From contig NZ_CP184830.1 of the NCBI RefSeq assembly GCF_049275935.1, forward strand, positions 1,426,001 to 1,490,000: DNA of 64,000 bases. The letters are read 5' to 3'. Within the stretch, counting starts at the first letter, position 1; the number at the start of each line of letters is the position of its first letter. Origin of the DNA: Endozoicomonas_A sp049275935 (GTDB lineage Bacteria; Pseudomonadota; Gammaproteobacteria; Pseudomonadales; Endozoicomonadaceae). Below the pieces are notes generated by a model, which searched no databases, was not told where the DNA came from, and was given only the letters and a program-made list of their open reading frames with translations. The translations under genes and the position numbers were made by a program. Of this stretch, positions 1-8,728 are shown piece after piece.

Positions 1-628
1 AAGGCAAGAGGATCACCACCCCAATCCCGACCATTATGGTCAACAGATGAGCCCCGGACAAAGGCAATTCAAAACGCTTGAGCAAAACCGTATAAGAGCC
101 CCAGCAACAGGTAGCGAAAAGCATGATTAAATCTCCCCTGCCAAAGTCCAGGCTGGCCATCGATGACCATTCTCCCTTACTGAAAATCGTCAACAGTCCC
201 GGAATAGCCATTCCCATACCAAACAACTGCCTTTTTTTAGGAAAAGTCTTCAACAGAGGAATAGCGAGAATCATAGTAATCACGGGCAGTGCTATTTGTA
301 TCAGGCCCAGGTTTACCGCCTGTGTGGATTGAGCTGCGATATAAAGCAATGTGTTAAAGCAGGTAATGCTGAAGAATCCCAGGATCAGTAATTGATAACG
401 ACTCTGAAAAATCAGCTTTCTCTGCTGAATCAGTTTCTTTCCGGTAAACGAAAACAGGATCAGAAGAGTCAGAACCCACCGCCAGAATGACAGCGCGACG
501 GGAGGGATATCTCCCACACTAATCCGGCCCGCAACCAGGTTACCCCCCCAACAGAGTGTCGCTAAGACCAACCCCAGTATTGCCACAATGTTAGGTTGGG
601 TCTTCAAATGGGCAATTTTTTTTCTCAA
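1..628 (-). CDS. EamA/DMT-family inner-membrane transporter, C-terminal part outside window
   Basis: Reverse-strand translation from a TTG at 628 is open to the window edge (209 codons seen). It starts LRKKIAHLKTQPNIVAILGL and continues with the EamA-family signature TLCWGGNLVAGR, then DIPPVALSFWRW, and hydrophobic segments such as LLILGFFSITCFNTLLYIAA. This is the first EamA repeat and the beginning of the second (about 300 residues expected in total). The TTG start is preceded by GGAG eight bases upstream, and no ATG lies nearby. Family members export or import small metabolites, and the substrate cannot be told. The gene runs away from ilvC's terminator. Confidence 0.85.
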   Translation of the reverse strand, partial: MRKKIAHLKTQPNIVAILGLVLATLCWGGNLVAGRISVGDIPPVALSFWRWVLTLLILFSFTGKKLIQQRKLIFQSRYQLLILGFFSITCFNTLLYIAAQSTQAVNLGLIQIALPVITMILAIPLLKTFPKKRQLFGMGMAIPGLLTIFSKGEWSSMASLDFGRGDLIMLFATCCWGSYTVLLKRFELPLSGAHLLTIMVGIGVVILLP

Positions 629-908
629 GGTACCGCTCCAGAAAATTTGCCGACTGTCTCTTAATTCACAACCATCGCAACTATTGTAAAATGCGCTCCG
701 GAAATAAAGAGACTAGAGCTTTAACTGTATCTCTGCCCAAAATAATCATCATCCGTTAGCCATTATTCAAAATTCGATCATGAATCGATTTATGGCTGGC
801 TTCCTATGCCTGGCAGACATTGTTCGTTTCCCGGGAGCTTCCATAGTCGCGAAGTAGACTAGTTTACGAACAGCGTCATCAATCAGAAAAACTTGTGCTT
901 TTTAAACT

Positions 909-935
909 AAAAAAGGCGCACAAGGCGCCTTTTTT
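909..935 (-). terminator. Rho-independent terminator after ilvC
   Basis: An 11-bp stem AAAAAAGGCGC / GCGCCTTTTTT with a five-base loop lies 20-46 bases beyond the ilvC stop. The A and T runs on both sides make it usable in both directions. The rest of the gap between the DMT transporter start (628) and this hairpin shows no ORF or repeat that I recognise. Confidence 0.85.
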
Positions 936-954
936 GAAAAGTTGATTTTAACAA

Positions 955-1971
955 TCAGTTCTTATCTTTATCAACCAGCTGATTCTCGGTGATCCAGGGC
1001 ATCATTTCACGCAGCTTGGCACCGGTCTTTTCGATTGGGTGAGCAGCATTGTTACGACGATAAGCAGTCATGGACGGATAGTTCATTGCACCTTCAGTGA
1101 TGAATTTCTTGGCGTACTCACCGTTCTGGATGTCTTTCAGGGCTTCACGCATAGCCTTACGAGATTCATCGTTGATGACTCTTGGGCCGGTTACATACTC
1201 ACCATACTCGGCATTGTTGGAGATGGAGTAGTTCATGTTGGCGATCCCGCCTTCGTACATCAGGTCGACAATCAGCTTCAGCTCATGCAGACATTCAAAG
1301 TAAGCCATTTCAGGAGCATAACCTGCTTCGGTCAGTGTTTCGAAACCGGCCTTAACCAGCTCTACCGCACCACCACACAACACAGCCTGCTCACCAAACA
1401 GATCGGTTTCGGTTTCATCTTTGAAAGTAGTTTCGATGATACCGGTACGACCACCACCTACGCCACAGGCGTACGACAGGGCCAGATCTTTAGCCTTTCC
1501 GGAAGCATCCTGATAGATAGCAACCAGATCAGGGATACCGCCGCCTTTAACAAACTCGGAACGCACAGTGTGACCCGGTGCTTTAGGGGCAATCATGACA
1601 ACGTCCAGATCGGCGCGAGGAACAACCTGGTTGTAGTGAATAGCGAAACCGTGAGCAAATGCCAAGGTTGCACCCTGCTTCAGGTTAGGCTCAATTTCGC
1701 TCTTATACAGCTGAGACTGGAATTCATCCGGAGTCAGGATCATGACCAGGTCAGCCTGGGCGACTGCAGCAGCCACGTCCATTACCTTTAGGCCTGCAGA
1801 TTCGGCTTTGGCAACAGAAGCGGAGCTCTTACGCAGACCAATGGTGACATCTACCCCGGAGTCCTTGAGGTTATTGGCATGGGCATGACCCTGAGAGCCA
1901 TAGCCAATAATGGATACTTTCTGACCACGGATGAGGGAAAGATCACAGTCTTTATCGTAATAAACTTTCAT
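955..1971 (-). CDS. ilvC: Ketol-acid reductoisomerase (NADP+)
   Basis: Class I (short) acetohydroxy acid isomeroreductase of 338 residues, the usual length. It converts 2-acetolactate or 2-aceto-2-hydroxybutyrate to the dihydroxy acids in valine, leucine and isoleucine synthesis, in the cytosol. Visible marks are the N-terminal Rossmann motif GYGSQGHAHA (residues ~24-33), the cofactor-loop residues GLRKSS, the active-site segment APKAPGHTVR, and the C-terminal metal and substrate site with DLFGEQAVLCGG and ECLHELKLIVDLMYEGG. The ATG at 1971 has AGGAG seven bases upstream. It is divergent from ilvY, the classic enterobacterial arrangement in which IlvY with inducer activates ilvC. Confidence 0.98.
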   Translation of the reverse strand: MKVYYDKDCDLSLIRGQKVSIIGYGSQGHAHANNLKDSGVDVTIGLRKSSASVAKAESAGLKVMDVAAAVAQADLVMILTPDEFQSQLYKSEIEPNLKQGATLAFAHGFAIHYNQVVPRADLDVVMIAPKAPGHTVRSEFVKGGGIPDLVAIYQDASGKAKDLALSYACGVGGGRTGIIETTFKDETETDLFGEQAVLCGGAVELVKAGFETLTEAGYAPEMAYFECLHELKLIVDLMYEGGIANMNYSISNNAEYGEYVTGPRVINDESRKAMREALKDIQNGEYAKKFITEGAMNYPSMTAYRRNNAAHPIEKTGAKLREMMPWITENQLVDKDKN

Positions 1972-2056
1972 GATGGACTCCTGAATAAAACGCCCTGGAT
2001 TATCTTTTCTTGTCCGGGCTGAAAACGTTGATTTGGAGATTAAAGCAGACAGATCA

Positions 2057-2102
2057 TTTCGTAAAATGATATATTTGCAATATAACGTTTCATATTACGA
2101 AA
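2057..2102. promoter_or_regulatory. Candidate IlvY operator in the ilvC-ilvY divergent promoter region
   Basis: The 185-bp AT-rich gap between the divergent starts holds an imperfect inverted repeat, TTTCGTAAAAT (2057-2067) and ATATTACGAAA (2092-2102). At its centre is a second dyad ATATTTGCAATAT (2071-2083) with the TTGCAA core. LysR-type regulators bind such paired dyads, and E. coli IlvY binds two operators in the equivalent gap. Assignment to IlvY is by position and symmetry only. Confidence 0.55.
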
Positions 2103-2156
2103 CAGCCTTGAGCAAAGGTGAAAAACCGCCATAAGTGAGGGTGAAAAACGATCATT

Positions 2157-3020
2157 ATGGATCTGAAACCACTGAGGCATTTCCTGAGTCTCGCTGAAAC
2201 GCTCCATTTCGGCCGTGCCAGCGCAGCCTGCCATGTCAGCCCATCTACCCTGAGCCGAAGCATTCAGCATCTGGAAAATAATTTGGGGGTATACCTGTTT
2301 GAACGGGACAATCGCAGTGTCAGCCTTACCGCAGAAGGCATTAAGTTCGAGAGATATGCACGGGAAACCCTGATTCAGTGGTCAGCGATTCGCAACGAAT
2401 TGATAGCCGAATCGAAAGAGTTGAAGGGTGAGATCAGTGTATATTGCTCCGTAACCGCCAGCTACAGCTTTCTATATGACATTCTCAAGCGCTTTCGACA
2501 ACGCTATCCGAGCATTGAAATAAAGCTTCATACCGGCGACCCTGACTCAGCCATTGACCTGATCACCTCTGGAAAAGAAGATATAGCCATTTCTGCCCGC
2601 CCGGATAATTTATCCTCGGAGATTCAGTTTCACAGCATCGGACTTTCCCCGCTGGTCTTCATAGGCCCTGCTTCGGGAGAAATTTCTACCCCAGGGACGG
2701 TTGAAGAGTGGAGCAGAACGCCCATGATCCTGTCAGAAAAAGGTATTGGGCGACAGCGGGTTGATTACTGGTTTTCAGCCAAAGGCATCAAGCCAAAAAT
2801 ATATGCCCAGGTCGCTGGTAATGAAGCCATTGTCAGCATGGTCAGCCTGGGATTTGGAGTCGGCGTAGTACCGCAGATTGTATTGGATAATAGCCCACTG
2901 TCTGACAAGGTTAAGATTCTGAATATCACCCCCTGGCTGGCTGCTTATGATGTGGGACTCTGTGTGCTGGACAAGAAACTCAAAAGTCCATTGATTCGGG
3001 CCTTCTGGGAGCTGCTTTAG
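2157..3020 (+). CDS. ilvY: LysR-family activator of ilvC
   Basis: 287 residues. The N-terminal winged HTH reads MDLKPLRHFLSLAETLHFGR, with HVSPSTLSRSIQHLE in the recognition helix, very close to E. coli IlvY. The effector domain begins around residue 90 (SVYCSVTASYSFL) and keeps the IlvY-like stretch IEIKLHTGDPDSAIDLI. Such proteins sense acetolactate/acetohydroxybutyrate and activate ilvC. Position head-to-head with ilvC supports the name. It ends 23 bases before the stop of the convergent gene at 3044. Confidence 0.93.
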   Translation: MDLKPLRHFLSLAETLHFGRASAACHVSPSTLSRSIQHLENNLGVYLFERDNRSVSLTAEGIKFERYARETLIQWSAIRNELIAESKELKGEISVYCSVTASYSFLYDILKRFRQRYPSIEIKLHTGDPDSAIDLITSGKEDIAISARPDNLSSEIQFHSIGLSPLVFIGPASGEISTPGTVEEWSRTPMILSEKGIGRQRVDYWFSAKGIKPKIYAQVAGNEAIVSMVSLGFGVGVVPQIVLDNSPLSDKVKILNITPWLAAYDVGLCVLDKKLKSPLIRAFWELL

Positions 3021-3043
3021 TCGATTTTCTGAGAACAGCCCTA

Positions 3044-4237
3044 TCAGTTCGATGTCCCGCCTGAGTCCAGATCAAAAGCCTCCATCAGGTCCAGTTCAAA
3101 TCGATTGTTTTTTGCTTTCTTCATGACCACTTTATTTTCGGCAATCCAGGGCTTGCCCAGACACCAGGCTACAAGGGTCTCTCCGTGATGAAATATAAGA
3201 ATCTTGCTTCCTGTATTATGGTTACTCAGAAGGTAGGGAGTCACTTGTCCTGCACTCCAGGAAAAATTTTTGAAACGACAGCCCCCGGTCACTGAGTCAC
3301 AAGGTACATGCTCAGTCCAGACAAGCTTCTGATGTTCTGGCAGGAAGATGTCGTATTGCCGCGGCTGCCACCAACTAATCCTCTTCAGTTTATAACCGGG
3401 TTGATCCGTTACCACTATTAATTCCTGATCAGAGTCGCCATAAAGAGAACTCAACATGCGAAAGTCATAATTGGCATTAAATAGATAAGCGACACTGCTT
3501 TGTAAATGACCACCAATGACTGTACTTGGTGTCGATTCGTCGGAGGTAATTCCTTTTGCTTCTCGCCAGTCGGGCACCAGAACCACCGGGATTGAGCTAT
3601 TGTAGTAAGCGGCAAAATAGGAATGCCAGTCAATAAAGCGGTCCAGCCAGTTCTGACAGACCGCGCGGCTATCAAGATAATCGTCTGCAGATTTATGGAA
3701 TGCCTTGAAGGTTCTGCTACCAGTATTTATGGCTTCACAGTTGCTGGCGATCAGGGATGAGTAGTGCAGAAAACCAGAAGGCACATCTGCCGGTTTGGCC
3801 TGAGTGAGATTCTTCCATCTCTGAAAATCCTTTTCAAGATGACTGAACAGGCTATTCAGTCTCTGCTCAATCACTGCCTTAGGGCCATTCCCCCAGTACT
3901 CTACATCAGACAGCTTAACGAACTCTGGTTCTTCTGTATTACCGATCAGCTTACTGGTAACAATCCAACGGTTAGTTTGATAATTTACCACGCCTATAAA
4001 TAAAGGGTGGGCAGGGTGGCCCGTAGCTGCCTGTTTTTTACTGACATAAAAAATGAATTCATCTTCCCTGAACACATAATACGATATTCCTATTGTCACT
4101 CCTGCCAGAATCGCCAGCCCCACGATAGTGTCTTTGTATAACCTCATCCCGGCCTGAAGATGAGAGTGCCCGGAAAGCGCAAAAAACACGACGAATGCCT
4201 TTAAAATATTCTTCCGTCCAACCAGATATCCAGCCAT
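3044..4237 (-). CDS. Unknown protein with N-terminal hydrophobic segments
   Basis: 397 residues, no family recognised. The N-terminus has a short hydrophobic stretch (ILKAFVVFFALSGHSH) and then a clear membrane segment, DTIVGLAILAGVTIGISYYVF (residues ~35-55). The remainder is hydrophilic, rich in W and Y, with several Cys (for example CDSVTGGC and a later CLGKPW). This suggests an anchored extracytoplasmic protein. The start at 4237 is supported by a decayed paralogue at 5060-5105 that keeps an N-terminus of the same spacing (M-x5-GR-x-NILK). The next in-frame ATG (4147) would give a simpler membrane anchor and cannot be excluded. Confidence 0.6.
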   Translation of the reverse strand: MAGYLVGRKNILKAFVVFFALSGHSHLQAGMRLYKDTIVGLAILAGVTIGISYYVFREDEFIFYVSKKQAATGHPAHPLFIGVVNYQTNRWIVTSKLIGNTEEPEFVKLSDVEYWGNGPKAVIEQRLNSLFSHLEKDFQRWKNLTQAKPADVPSGFLHYSSLIASNCEAINTGSRTFKAFHKSADDYLDSRAVCQNWLDRFIDWHSYFAAYYNSSIPVVLVPDWREAKGITSDESTPSTVIGGHLQSSVAYLFNANYDFRMLSSLYGDSDQELIVVTDQPGYKLKRISWWQPRQYDIFLPEHQKLVWTEHVPCDSVTGGCRFKNFSWSAGQVTPYLLSNHNTGSKILIFHHGETLVAWCLGKPWIAENKVVMKKAKNNRFELDLMEAFDLDSGGTSN

Positions 4238-4323
4238 CGATATTTCCAGTGCATGATTTAGAATGCCATCCAGTATAGATAATTACAGAACAACTTCTGT
4301 TTAAAGAATACGGTTCAGGAATG

Positions 4324-4530
4324 CTACTCGAAAAAGAGTCTCTGAAATTGAGCAGACCATCCCGACTGGGGGATGTTATAAACGGCTGAGTTCGTCGTGT
4401 CGAGGTCAAACGCTTCGGTCAGGTTCAGCTCAAATCGATTGTTTTTTACTCGCCTGGAAACCACCTTATTTTTGGATGACCAGGGTGTACCCAGATGCCA
4501 GGCGACAAGGGTCTCACTATGATGAAATTT
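4324..4530 (-). pseudogene. 3' remnant of a tandem duplicate of the 3044-4237 gene
   Basis: The reverse frame encodes HHSETLVAWHLGTPWSSKNK and then KNNRFELNLTEAFDLD, matching the C-terminus of the neighbouring gene (HHGETLVAWCLGKPWIAENK, KNNRFELDLMEAFDLD). Homology stops at about 4530, exactly where an IS200/IS605-like end (TTGACATCC) begins. The matching 5' remnant lies at 5060-5105, so the middle of this copy has been lost or replaced. Confidence 0.85.
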
Positions 4531-5058
4531 GACATCCTCCCCGCCGTGAAGAGGCTGTCGCAAAACTCTGGTTCCCGCCTTCACCCCCGTCATTCCCCGA
4601 TTTCATTCTCGTCATTCCCGCGAAGGCGGGAATCCACACTGACTCTCCACCAGAACCATACTGCCCGGTGTCCTCCTGGCCTTGTCATCCCCGAGAAGGC
4701 AGAGATCCACACTTGGCGCTGGATTCCCGCCTTCGCGGGAATGACGAACTCAGAGCATGGGAACGAGTCCTTAGAGTTTTGCGACAGCCTCTGAACGACG
4801 GGGATTCCTACAGCTAGACGGTCATGCCCGACCGCAGTGTACACCTTACCCAATATCGGCATACACCTTATTCGACAATCTGCTCTACCTTTCGGATTGT
4901 TAAGAAACACGGGCAGAAAGCGGAAGGTATTTTACTTCTCCTGTCAGGTAGCGTAATCGCTAAAAACACCTGACGGATAGCAAAATAGCACAAGGGGTTT
5001 GCTCTGCAAGCCGAGCTTTCATCCCCGTCCTCAAAGTACGGGGTTTTACGCTCATTCG
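4529..5058 (-). mobile_element. Miniature IS200/IS605-type element, no transposase, interrupted by a MITE
   Basis: On the minus strand the element ends in a hairpin made of GGAATCCCCGTCG and CGGCGGGGAGGATGTCAA (arms at 4534-4547 and 4796-4808). This is the right-end signature seen on many TnpB-carrying IS605-group elements. The opposite end has a hairpin CCCCGT / ACGGGG (5023-5043) followed by TTTTACGC, typical of left ends. Without the MITE the element is about 290 bp and has no TnpA or TnpB frame, so it would need transposase in trans. It separates the two remnants of a duplicated gene. Family assignment rests on end sequences alone. Confidence 0.6.
4551..4791. mobile_element. MITE with 19-bp perfect terminal inverted repeats
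   Basis: The ends GAGGCTGTCGCAAAACTCT (4551-4569) and its exact complement (4773-4791) enclose about 200 bp. Inside is an inverted pair based on ATTCCCGCGAAGGCGGGAAT. TGAA stands directly outside both ends, a likely 4-bp target duplication. It sits in the loop of the IS605-like right-end hairpin. No coding frame. A diverged relative lies at 18967-19288. Confidence 0.8.
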
Positions 5059-5059
5059 A

Positions 5060-5105
5060 TAAGTACCTTTAAAATATTCAGCCGTCCAATTCGGTCTCTG
5101 ACCAT
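5060..5105 (-). pseudogene. 5' remnant of the duplicated 3044-type gene
   Basis: From ATG at 5105 the reverse frame reads MVRDRIGRLNILKV, aligning with MAGYLVGRKNILKA of the intact gene. The upstream bases (GTATAGATAA around 5140) also match the intact gene's upstream region near 4275. After 14 codons the homology ends at the left end of the IS605-like element. Confidence 0.75.
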
Positions 5106-5249
5106 CAATAGGTCCAATTCGTGATTTATAACGCTAGACAGTATAGATAACTTTAGAACCGCTGCTTTTAAAAAGAAGACAGGTTAGAAGAGAAAGTCTC
5201 TCCGGTCAGAGCCGGAGAGCTATCAATATGAGAGGAGTTAAAAGAAAGG

Positions 5250-5741
5250 TTACAAACTCAAAACTTTCTCGCCACGGGCAATGCCCGTAGTACCACTACG
5301 AACCACTTCCAGCACCTGAGCCTGGCCGATGGCGGCAATGAAGCCATCCAGTTTCTCTTGGGTACCGGCCAGCTGAATGGTATAAACCGAGCTGGTGACA
5401 TCGACTATCTGACCTCTGAAGATATCCGCTGTGCGTTTCACTTCAGCTCTCAGCGGACCGCTTGCACGAACCTTGATCAGCATCAGCTCACGTTCAACAT
5501 GGTGACCTTCGGTCAAATCCACCAGCTTGACCACATCAATGAGCTTGTTCAGCTGCTTGGTAATCTGTTCAATCACCTGTGGATTACCGGAAGTGGTCAC
5601 TGTCAGACGAGACAGTGTCGCATCTTCCGTAGGTGCAACGGTCAGGGTTTCAATGTTGTAGTTACGCTGGGAAAACAACCCGACAATGCGTGACAGAGCA
5701 CCCGGTTCGTTTTCTACCAGTACAGAGATAATCCGTCTCAT
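5250..5741 (-). CDS. ilvH: Acetolactate synthase III, small (regulatory) subunit
   Basis: 163 residues, the normal length. The N-terminal ACT domain is MRRIISVLVENEPGALSRIV with GLFSQRNYNIETLTVAPTED, the valine-binding region. The C-terminal domain contains LMLIKVRASGPLRAEV. It binds IlvI, raises its activity and confers valine feedback inhibition. Its start overlaps the ilvI stop by one base (TGATG), indicating translational coupling. Confidence 0.96.
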   Translation of the reverse strand: MRRIISVLVENEPGALSRIVGLFSQRNYNIETLTVAPTEDATLSRLTVTTSGNPQVIEQITKQLNKLIDVVKLVDLTEGHHVERELMLIKVRASGPLRAEVKRTADIFRGQIVDVTSSVYTIQLAGTQEKLDGFIAAIGQAQVLEVVRSGTTGIARGEKVLSL

Positions 5742-7459
5742 CAGGTTCTCTCCGTCTTGCTGAGCCAGAGGTCACACATGCCACCCTCCTTGATTTGCAT
5801 CGGATAGACATGCTCATCGGGATCTACCTGAATATCCATGAATACCAGACGATCTTTCAGAGAGAAGGCTTTTTCCATCGCAGGCAGCAGCTCCTCCGGG
5901 CGGGTGACTCTTATACCCACATGGCCGTATGACTCCGCCAGTTTAACGAAGTCAGGCAGAGACTCCATGTAGGAGTGAGAGTAACGGCTGTCATACTGCA
6001 TATCCTGCCACTGTCGTACCATACCCAGTGCCTGATTATTGATATTGATCACCTTCAGGTGTAAATCGTATTGCAGGCAGGTTGACAGTTCCTGAATATT
6101 CATCTGGATACTGCCTTCACCGGTCACACAGGCAACCTGTTCTTCAGGGAAGGACAGTTTGATACCCATGGCCGCTGGCAGGCCGTAGCCCATGGTGCCA
6201 AGACCACCGGAGCTGATCCAGCGATTTGGCTTGTTAAACCGATAATGCTGGGCAGCAAACATCTGATGCTGACCTACGTCGGTGGTCACAAAGGCATCAC
6301 CTTTGGTGACTTGATAAAGGGACTCAATGACCTGCTGGGGCTTGAGAATGCCGTCACTTTTTTCATAAGTGAACAGACCTTTTTCTCTCCAGGAATCAAC
6401 GCTTGCCCACCATTCGGCAAGAGCAACACTGTCCTGAGAGCCCTGATATTCGTCTATCTGGGCAAGCATGTTTTCCAGAACAGCATCGACCGGACCCACG
6501 ATGGGGATGTCAGCCACAACGTTTTTGGAAATACTGGCCGGATCAATATCAATATGGATGATCTTGGCATTCGGACAGAACTTTTCAGTGTTATTGGTCA
6601 CCCGGTCATCAAAACGGGCACCCACCGCCAGAATCAGGTCGGACTCATGCATGGCTTTGTTGGCACAATAGCTGCCATGCATTCCCAGCATCCCGACAAA
6701 CTGACGATCAGACCCCGGAAAACTTCCCAGACCATTCAAAGTATTGGTTACCGGTACGTCCAGCTTTTTGACCAATTCTGTCAGCAACTCTGAAGCCTGA
6801 CCCAGAACCACTCCACCACCGGCATAAATAACCGGCCTGCGAGCCTTCATAAGCAGTTCAACCGCTTTGCGGATCTGCCCGTTATGACCCTTGGCGGGCG
6901 GGTTGTAAGAACGGATTTTGACCTTTTCCGGATACTTGTATTCGTATTTTTTAGTCAGGTCGGTGATGTCCTTGGGAATATCAACCACCACAGGACCGGG
7001 TCGTCCGGTCTGGGCGAGATGAAACGCCTTGCGGATAACCTCCGGAATATCTTCAGCTTTCTTCACCAGGAAGCTGTGTTTAACGATAGGTCTGGAAATA
7101 CCCACCATATCCACTTCCTGAAACATGTCAGTCCCGATAAAGGTGGATGGCACCTGACCTGAAATCACCACCATGGGAATAGAGTCCATGTAGGCTGTGG
7201 CAATACCGGTAATCGTATTGGTAGCCCCCGGCCCGGATGTCACCAGTGCTACTCCGGGCTTACCTGTAGCCCGCGCATAGCCGTCAGCCATATGGGTAGC
7301 CGCCTGTTCGTGGCGCACCAGAATATGGGTGACTGCTTTTTGTCTGAAAATCGCGTCATAGACGTGCAACAGGGCTCCACCAGGATACCCGTAGATGTAC
7401 TCTACCCCTTCATCAGCCAATGAACGGACTACCATGTCCGCGCCGGATAAAAGCTCCAC
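5741..7459 (-). CDS. ilvI: Acetolactate synthase III, large (catalytic) subunit
   Basis: 572 residues, a ThDP-, FAD- and Mg-dependent enzyme that condenses pyruvate with pyruvate or 2-oxobutyrate, the first common step of branched-chain amino acid synthesis. The order is ThDP-binding PYR domain with the activating Glu in LVRHEQAATHMADGYARATG (~residue 50), FAD-binding middle domain (VGARFDDRVT), and PP domain with TDVGQHQMFAAQ, TGEGSIQMNIQEL and the metal-binding NNQALGMVRQWQ. The start is GTG at 7459, with GAGG about ten bases upstream. It is followed directly by ilvH. ilvC, often the third gene of such operons, is separated by ilvY and an insertion-scarred segment. Confidence 0.96.
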   Translation of the reverse strand: MELLSGADMVVRSLADEGVEYIYGYPGGALLHVYDAIFRQKAVTHILVRHEQAATHMADGYARATGKPGVALVTSGPGATNTITGIATAYMDSIPMVVISGQVPSTFIGTDMFQEVDMVGISRPIVKHSFLVKKAEDIPEVIRKAFHLAQTGRPGPVVVDIPKDITDLTKKYEYKYPEKVKIRSYNPPAKGHNGQIRKAVELLMKARRPVIYAGGGVVLGQASELLTELVKKLDVPVTNTLNGLGSFPGSDRQFVGMLGMHGSYCANKAMHESDLILAVGARFDDRVTNNTEKFCPNAKIIHIDIDPASISKNVVADIPIVGPVDAVLENMLAQIDEYQGSQDSVALAEWWASVDSWREKGLFTYEKSDGILKPQQVIESLYQVTKGDAFVTTDVGQHQMFAAQHYRFNKPNRWISSGGLGTMGYGLPAAMGIKLSFPEEQVACVTGEGSIQMNIQELSTCLQYDLHLKVININNQALGMVRQWQDMQYDSRYSHSYMESLPDFVKLAESYGHVGIRVTRPEELLPAMEKAFSLKDRLVFMDIQVDPDEHVYPMQIKEGGMCDLWLSKTERT

Positions 7460-7649
7460 GTTTGCTTACCCTCGGCAGTACTAATTATTAGAAATGAATC
7501 GGCTTGACGCCGCTGAGCTAATGCTCATATACAGCCCATGCTGCCTGAGCGGTTAGGGACTCCGGCCTCTCTTTTTTGACAGCGTACAAAGCAGTACACA
7601 CTGTATTCAAGGCCTCAACATTCCTGTATGGGTAGGGTCAGGAATCTGA

Positions 7650-7696
7650 CAGATGACGCCCGGCAAGGCTCATCTGCCAGCATTCCAAGGAATGCT
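7650..7696 (-). promoter_or_regulatory. Two adjacent hairpins in the ilvI upstream region
   Basis: About 190-240 bases upstream of ilvI are two perfect stems: CAGATGA / TCATCTG (7650-7676) and AGCATTCC / GGAATGCT with a two-base loop (7679-7696). Two CTGATCAG palindromes follow nearby. They would form in a long ilvIH leader RNA or act as protein sites. No leader peptide rich in Leu/Ile/Val was made out, so attenuation is only a possibility. Confidence 0.3.
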
Positions 7697-7739
7697 CTGA
7701 TCAGGGAATGGATAAGTCCCCCGGATTGTCGCATAAACC

Positions 7740-8203
7740 CCTGAGTTCACCTGATCAGGTAGTCCCAGGAGGACACATTCTTTACCTTCAATGAAGCAGA
7801 GTCAATAGCCCGACAGAGCAGAATTACGGAAATTGCTTACATTTTAGTGGTAAAGATAAGTAGTCAGGATAATCACCACCCTGTCACTCACCCTCTGGCT
7901 TTAGCTCAACATCCAAACTCGAACGACTGCGAACGTTCAACTTTAACGTTGTCTTATCTTTTGGTCTGAGAACCTAGCCATGCCCATTTTTATAGTGATC
8001 GTCAGCAGAACGACCCGAAGTATATCGCCAGAATTCGTAAGTCAGGTCCCTCCTGTTAAGCTGAGCCGCCAAAGGCGGCGTCGGGTGAGCGAAGAGAATG
8101 AACCGGGAGTATTTGTTAAACGCGTACTATTTATTGCTACAAGTATTATTTAAAAGCGCCTATAAAGTTTTCATTTATTAATTCTTCTATTTTATTATGA
8201 ATT
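7740..8203. other. Gene-free stretch between the ilvI leader and the accessory region
   Basis: No convincing ORF. The only structure seen is a hairpin GCCGCC-AAA-GGCGGC (8065-8079). Base composition becomes AT-rich from about 8100, marking the edge of the accessory region. Confidence 0.5.
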
Positions 8204-8656
8204 TCATTCATCATGATCTGGATACTTAATACCTATGTACGCTGACGCAACTAATATTCCTGAAATCATTCCATATGGAACTGTGATCACCCCTATTAAA
8301 ATCATACTCCCAATAGATGAAAGCCAAAACTCCTGAATTTTGAATGTATCACCTAGAAAAACGTTATAAATAGCAAATGCAAACCATGTTGGTATATGAC
8401 TTAACAAGCCTACAACCGCTCCAGATATACAACTACGTAAAACCACTTTATTTGCATCAATTGAAATCAACTTATTGCAAATCAAACAAGATGATAAAAA
8501 CGTACATACAGGGGCAAGAATAAAAATCGAATCAAATTCATTTAGATTAATGGGGCCACTAATGAGAATTTTGTCCACAATATAGTAAACAATCATGAAT
8601 GAGCTTGCACCCCAAAATAAAGATATAAACAATATATAATTTGCTTTTGCACTCAT
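8204..8656 (-). CDS. Small multi-span membrane protein, unknown
   Basis: 150 residues with four hydrophobic segments: YILFISLFWGASSFMIVYYI, FILAPVCTFLSSCLI, GAVVGLLSHIPTWFAFAIY and SMILIGVITVPYGMISGILV. It ends in the charged tail KYPDHDE. No family recognised. It is more AT-rich than the flanking ilv genes and lies in a run of minus-strand accessory genes, suggesting acquisition by transfer. Confidence 0.6.
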   Translation of the reverse strand: MSAKANYILFISLFWGASSFMIVYYIVDKILISGPINLNEFDSIFILAPVCTFLSSCLICNKLISIDANKVVLRSCISGAVVGLLSHIPTWFAFAIYNVFLGDTFKIQEFWLSSIGSMILIGVITVPYGMISGILVASAYIGIKYPDHDE

Positions 8657-8728
8657 AAACTACTCATGATGATTTTTTCACAAAGCGTGTGACGCCCAAA
8701 TCAGGTGCGCCGTAGGCGTCATCTGAAT

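Noticed and set aside
1039..1791. 250-codon plus-strand ORF inside ilvC
   Set aside because: Antisense shadow of a highly conserved gene, with no homology or ribosome site.
2040..2270. 76-codon minus-strand ORF across the ilvC-ilvY gap
   Set aside because: Overlaps the operator region and the ilvY start in antisense, with no homology.
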